Shown here: one piece after another, positions 39,617-45,000 of the stretch
How positions within the stretch are numbered: position 1 is the stretch's first letter
Layout: the number at the start of each line of letters is the position of its first letter
From: Chrysomallon squamiferum
Taxonomy: Eukaryota > Mollusca > Gastropoda > Neomphalida > Peltospiridae
NCBI GenBank assembly: GCA_012295275.1
Contig: CM022672.1
Coordinates: 18,057,394 to 18,102,393 of the forward strand
Length of the DNA stretch: 45,000 nucleotides
Reading direction: 5' to 3'
Translations under genes and position numbers: made by a program
The notes under the pieces: model-generated
Databases searched by the model: none
Seen by the model: only the letters and a program-made list of their open reading frames with translations
Told to the model about the DNA's origin: nothing

Positions 39617-41020
39617 CACGTAAACAACAACGACCCGCCAGATTCTGACACGTTTCGGGAACGCGGTTTTATTAAAATGTTTATTCTCGAACTTTTACAA
39701 TTTTTATTTGAAATGCGACTCTCTTGAATTAGTAATAACTGACGAATCGCACGGAATTAAATTAAAAATGCATTCATTTTGGTAAAGGTTATTATCCAAA
39801 CCTCAAAAGCATTTTGCAGACTTTAATGAAGCGAGAACGATAACTTATTTTAATCTTCATGCTGCAGTGCAGGGCAAAGCGAAGAACTCAATTTGCCAAA
39901 CCCGCCACTGAAATTCAACGAAAGAAAAAAAAAAAAAAAAAAGAAAGAGCAAAAGATTGAGAGAGCTAAAGTTTTTGTGGATTAGATAGTTTGTATGGAT
40001 TTTGACTTAGAAGTAACATAAACTGTCGGTGTTGGCGCCTCATTCTTAATTTATAGGGTGGAATGGCGAGCGGGCAGTCAATATTCCTCAGTCAGTTAGC
40101 ATTGTTTTACGAGACGTCTGCTCACTTCCGAGACTGCAGACAGATTGATTATTTGTAATTCCCTCCTAATGCGGCTCTCCCTGACCTCATTTTCCCAGTG
40201 TACAATAACCGTTTGGTCTGTGTGTGAGTCTTCGCTTTTAATAACGGGAGGAAATAAAATTAAAATATCCATATATACAGGTCACGGCAGTGCTGGTGAT
40301 TTCCACATGTACATCGTAACCTGCACATATATTTACATACATACATACATGTCAGCATGCACATATATTTACATATAAAAATGGACATGTATGTAATTTT
40401 TCCATGTTTGCCCACCAATGTGATAAGATGTTTTAAAAAATGGTCTGATATTTAGAATTTTTGAGAAAATAAAGAAATTTCCAAGATGAAAAATAGCCTT
40501 AACTAACAGAGATCCATAACGTAAAATTTTCCACTTTCCTTGAAGCTGATTTTCATAACAGAATTATGGTAATTTATGCCTTTCTACGATAAACATATTT
40601 CGCTCTTTCTGAATCATGGCTGTCAGAAGGAAAGTTGATATTGTAATTGTTATAAACTATAATGCTTGGATTCTTTTATACAGATACATTATTTTAAAAG
40701 ACAAATGCATATGATATGTAAATGCAGGAATACATTCATTATGTTCTGACAGATATGAAATCGTATTTTCTTCTAAGGATTGTTTTATAATTCTCTATTT
40801 CCTTAAGCCTGTATAATTTATGACTGTGTAAAGTCTGACAATTTCGCAGTATTTTCTAGTTACATGTACATCTCTATCTGCCTTGATATGTGTATCGCTC
40901 TTTTTGGTATGTCAGTCTTTTACTGTGTGAATATAAATGTGTGTGTGTATAATTGTGAGAAAAAAAAAAGGAAAGCGAGAGATACATATAAACAGAAAGA
41001 GAGAGAAAGAGAGAGAATGA
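38831..41020. other. Intergenic DNA with a GC-richer segment and possible SINE relic
   Basis: 39200-39560 has balanced composition and contains a 16-bp inverted repeat, aacattc-ag-gaatgtt (39336-39351). A weak tRNA-like pair, ttggcgtagatg (39484-39495) and cgttcaaaccct (39537-39548), is followed by a T run (39590-39616); this might be a decayed SINE head, but I am not sure. The rest, to 41020, is AT-rich with no gene. Confidence 0.35.
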
Positions 41021-41025
41021 GCAAG

Positions 41026-41026
<1 letters not shown>

Positions 41027-41118
<92 letters not shown>

Positions 41119-41133
41119 GAGAGAGAGAGAGAG
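41027..41133. repeat. (GA)n-(GACA)n-(GA)n compound microsatellite
   Basis: Pure GA dinucleotides, about four GACA units at 41101-41117, then GA again. Confidence 0.95.
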
Positions 41134-41738
41134 ACCTATGTCATCTCTGATATTTTATTTAATATAACTGGACGTTTTAGGACTTGGAAATTGACTTCCT
41201 AGAATTATATATTTGTTCTTCGTCAAGACAGTACCGTTTTCTTCGTTCACTTATTTGAACATCTGTACTTCACTGCGTCTTTTTCTGCCGTTATTTTGCG
41301 TATCTACACACCATCTCTTCTTTAACTATAGTTTTTGTACGTTTTATATCATAGTTATCATTCAGTCAACCTCCGTTCCGTATGCTATAATATCTTTTAA
41401 GGATGTTATGGAATTTGGTTTAGATTTAAGAATGCAATCATGATGAAGTCGTGCAGAAATGCCAGATCTTGCCTTGCCAAAAGAAATGACAAATTCAAAG
41501 AGACAGATAACTGTTATAGGGACAAAAAACACTAGACAGTGAGCGAAATCGTAAGACTGATACGAAGATAAAGGTTTTAAAATTACAACAGAAAAATAGA
41601 CAGAGATACAGACAAATATACTGTTGCATAGAAGCAAGCAGTCGGACAGATAGACGAATGGAAAAACGAACAAGAAATAACTCAGTACAGAGACAGACAG
41701 GGAATAGACAGAAAAACAGAGGCAGAAAAAGAGAAATA

Positions 41739-41741
<3 letters not shown>

Positions 41742-41801
<60 letters not shown>
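41742..41801. repeat. (GA)n microsatellite
   Basis: Pure GA, preceded by about 150 bp of degenerate GACAGA-like sequence. Confidence 0.93.
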
Positions 41802-41804
<3 letters not shown>

Positions 41805-43020
41805 GGTTGGTCGATTTCTGGTTCATTCTACACATTTCAGTCGTTTTGGTGGATGTGAAGTAGCCGTATTCTGAAACTAAAAAAAAAAACCTATTATTTT
41901 TACACAGAGACTGTTTGTTCAAGTGCAAACAATAGCAACTAATTGTACTGAACAAGATAAGATATAGTCGCTACAGTTTTTTTTTTTTTTTTCTCTTTTT
42001 TCTTTTTTGTCGACAAGATAATGGTAAAATCGAAAGGAAAAGTTATTTCGGATCAAAGAAAGTCGGAAAAAGCGATACCGAAAAAACTCCCAAAACACCG
42101 AAAATAATTTATTACCTTACTTGAGTGATAGATGTGCAGGTAGTTCTAAATTTAGCCTTTATGTTTCTATTTATCCGCTTTGGTTTGGGTTTTTTTTTTT
42201 TTTTTGTTCTCTGTTGTCTTGAATGAACTATAATTACAGCAAACTACCCCAGACGTCAATTCCGTCTACAAAATGAATGGATCTTGATTGTCAATATGTG
42301 ATCACCGATCTCCGAACAGCCATTGTTATGCAGATGTCTCTGCGCTATCTGGTATCTTGCGACCGGCACGCGATACTGCGGGGGAGGTTTCTGCTTTTAT
42401 CAGATGGCGCGCGCGACGTTCTTTGGGGCAGACGTCAAATGGATGAAAACACAGAGACGGTCCCTCGTGTCCAGTAATCCTTTTCAAGCCACGTTAAGCC
42501 GGCTTCAGAATGAACGTGAACGATAAGGTATTCATCTTAGGGCGTCCCATGACATCCATTTAACCTGTTTATGGATGAATATGCTAGCAGATAACAAAAA
42601 AAAAAAGACCCATACAAAACAATATGTTGTTCGACAGAATCGACACGTGGAATAATTCATTAATTGCCGGTCCTCCCACATCAAATGAGGAATTTATTCA
42701 TGGATTCGCTTCATTCATAAAACTTTTAAGGGGAAAAAAAAAAAAAAAAAAAAAAAAGAAATAATTCGGATACGAAGAAGCTTTATTACTCTGTAAGAAG
42801 CCTATGATAAACTGGAAATGGTTTTTCTCTGTTATGAATTTTCATTAGAATTGTAGAATTAAGTAAATATCTGAAATCACGAAATACGAAACCGGTTGTT
42901 GTCTGTACTTAATGATATTTTAATGGCACAAAATTATTTTCTTTTTCTTTTATTATATTTAAAAAATACCGCTGGAAGAAAAATGATTTGTGTGAGAAGA
43001 AATCACCTATTTCTATTTAT

Positions 43021-43024
<4 letters not shown>
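41802..43024. other. Intergenic DNA with a GC-richer island
   Basis: 42280-42530 is GC- and CpG-richer (ggcgcgcgcgacg near 42407) and open in two plus frames for about 66 codons; neither peptide is recognised. The remainder is AT-rich with homopolymer runs (41980-41995, 42188-42204, 42734-42757). Confidence 0.3.
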
Positions 43025-43025
<1 letters not shown>

Positions 43026-43112
<87 letters not shown>

Positions 43113-43120
43113 TTTGTGTG
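43026..43120. repeat. (CT)n-(GT)n compound microsatellite
   Basis: CT dinucleotides to about 43095, joined directly to GT dinucleotides with minor interruptions. Confidence 0.95.
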
Positions 43121-43860
43121 TGCGTGCGTGCCACCATATGCAGCAAGACGACTTTACACCAACTGCTCTAAATCGCGCTGTGTAAAAATATCTGCTCATT
43201 TGTTTATTTGGATTCTCTGAGACCTGAATTCTTAAATATGAAAGCTGTCTCGGCAACAAATGGAATTTTTCTAAAATATTTAATACGGATTGAAAAATAT
43301 TTACAACTCCTGCGAAGTGCTCTAGACATAAGACATTACCATCTGATGATGTCCATCCTGTGTTTATGGCACCCAGTGGCAACGTGTTCTAACCCACGCC
43401 CTAGTGTTTGTGTTTTACGATGTGCTTCCCCGGGCCCGCCCTGTTTAACGCACGTTGGTTTACATTGTTCTGATAAATACTAACTGAAATGGTAACTGAA
43501 ATGTCTCATTTAAATTCCTGCAACAAAACACTCACTGGTAAAGAAAAAATGTCGTGTTTTTTTTTTCACGACGCGAGGCAAAACTACACAGCTCGAAAAA
43601 AGAAACCGATTTACGGTGTGCGTAGAAACCTCAGCTCGTGGATTAAAGAGTTGTGTAAATAATAATAATAAATAAATAAATAAATAAATAATGTTAAGGA
43701 CGCATATGTAAAATATGGTTCAAATTAATGTTTTCCCAACTTGTATGCTTACATCTGTAACTGTATGTGTTAACAGCTCCCTGCTTCTTTTCATCTCTCT
43801 CCAACATAGATACCCATTAACCAAATTTGAACTGAGAGCATTATCGACATATGCGAGGGT
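43121..43860. other. Intergenic DNA, no gene seen
   Basis: Mixed composition with AATA repeats (43660-43690). The ORF at 43208-43483 is not recognised and has no splice support. Confidence 0.45.
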
Positions 43861-43861
43861 C

Positions 43862-43995
<134 letters not shown>

Positions 43996-45000
43996 GAATG
44001 GGGTGGAGTACGTCTAAGGCAAAATAAATCAATCGATAAAACGAACTCCCATTAATAATTCAATAATTTATATTCGTAACATTCTGTCCAAGATATAAAC
44101 GCTTCGGTGAACTTTTACATTTCTTGACAAAACAACTAATGTACTGTTAATATGGGTGTCCAGTATACACCAGTGTCTCAAAATTAGTTACGGGAAACCA
44201 GATAGCAGGCGACGCCCAGTCGACTCTTGCCACGCCCCGCCACTGACCCGGGTCTCGAGTGCTGTGCGTTTTTTTGTGTCTCTTCTGACACGTAGCAATC
44301 ACTTATTTATTGTCTCTCATATTCGATGTGTTTAAAAAAAGCGACCGTATTTACTTCTCTCCTCTCTGTTTGTTTTGTTTAATCCTCTCGTCCAATTTCG
44401 TTCATGCGATCTTCCTTTTTTTTTTTTTTTTTTTTTTTTTAACGCGCTGGGCGGTTCTTTGCTGGAAGATATTAACGGATTTGAGATCTTGAAAGATAAC
44501 CGGTGTTTACTGAAGGCGCTGCTGAAGTCGAAGTGCTCTTATTCTTATTCTTTCCGTCCGTGGTGCTATCAGCGTTTAGTCGAAACGATCTCTCTGTGAA
44601 TTTGGAGTCTTAAATTTCCCTACGAACAAATTCGGATCATTTGTTTGCACTCCAGACGTATTACATTTACTATGTCATGAAGTCGGTTTTTATTGGGGCG
44701 TTTTAAATTTCGACTTCAAAAACAAATGTGTGGTATAGAATGGTTTTCACACGTTTCTATTCGAACAAACTAAAGAGCAAATTTCGTATGGGTGTCGGGT
44801 ATGAATAATGTATAAAGTTTACACAGTGATTGTATGTCTCTCGCAGAACAAAGGAAAAGGCGTAGAAAGGCAGAAAAATTAATATTTATTTTTCTTTAAA
44901 ATATAAAATCGCTTTTTGTCTCTCCCACCCACTCATCCTATCTGTGTCTCTTCTTCCCATTTTTTTTATTCAACTTCGTCCTCTCCCTCTCTCTCTCTCT
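43996..45000. other. Intergenic DNA to window end
   Basis: A small GC-rich patch at about 44190-44265 includes cacgccccgccac, a GC-box-like motif. A T run is at 44417-44440, and a CT tract begins at about 44985 and runs off the end. No gene was recognised. Confidence 0.45.

Overview
This is animal nuclear DNA, most likely from a mollusc (a gastropod fits best, but I cannot name the species). The signs are: one multi-exon gene with GT..AG introns; very AT-rich non-coding DNA packed with microsatellites; GC- and CpG-richer exons; and several decayed copies of a tRNA-headed SINE. The SINE core and tail ('gcgggtttcctctct', 'tgtcgttaaac') match, from memory, a family common in molluscan genomes. 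There are no prokaryotic genes, CRISPR arrays or intact transposons.

The one gene I can support lies on the + strand at 8720-22616. Five exons (8720-9608, 14405-14704, 16610-16864, 19474-19649, 22326-22616) join in one open frame of 636 residues plus stop. The joins are in phases 1, 1, 1 and 0, and each junction has a consensus donor and acceptor. The product is a secreted matrix metalloproteinase that looks orthologous to vertebrate MMP21, which is needed for left-right body asymmetry. It has a prodomain, a basic and acidic linker with furin-type sites, a zinc catalytic domain and a four-bladed hemopexin domain. The exon for the start codon and signal peptide was not found; it is upstream of 8720 and possibly outside the window.

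Layout. 1-8719 is the 5' flank or first intron(s), holding two SINE relics, an ordered 34-bp minisatellite (6501-7003), a CpG-richer patch (2640-2850) and many simple repeats. 8720-22616 is the MMP21-like gene; its last intron holds a TG tract of about 440 bp. 22617 to about 25760 is a probable 3' UTR or downstream flank with candidate poly(A) signals. 25760-45000 is intergenic or a distant intron of something unseen. It has no recognisable gene, but holds two to three SINE heads, long GA, GACA, CATA, AAG and TAA arrays, a 58-bp perfect palindrome and a few GC-richer single-copy islands that could be regulatory.

I found no new multi-gene system. The most interesting biology is the MMP21-like protein in an apparent spiralian: it has a non-standard cysteine switch, two separate furin-type sites far from the catalytic core, and a catalytic-domain cysteine shared with vertebrate MMP21. 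The ordered minisatellite is the most interesting non-coding structure.
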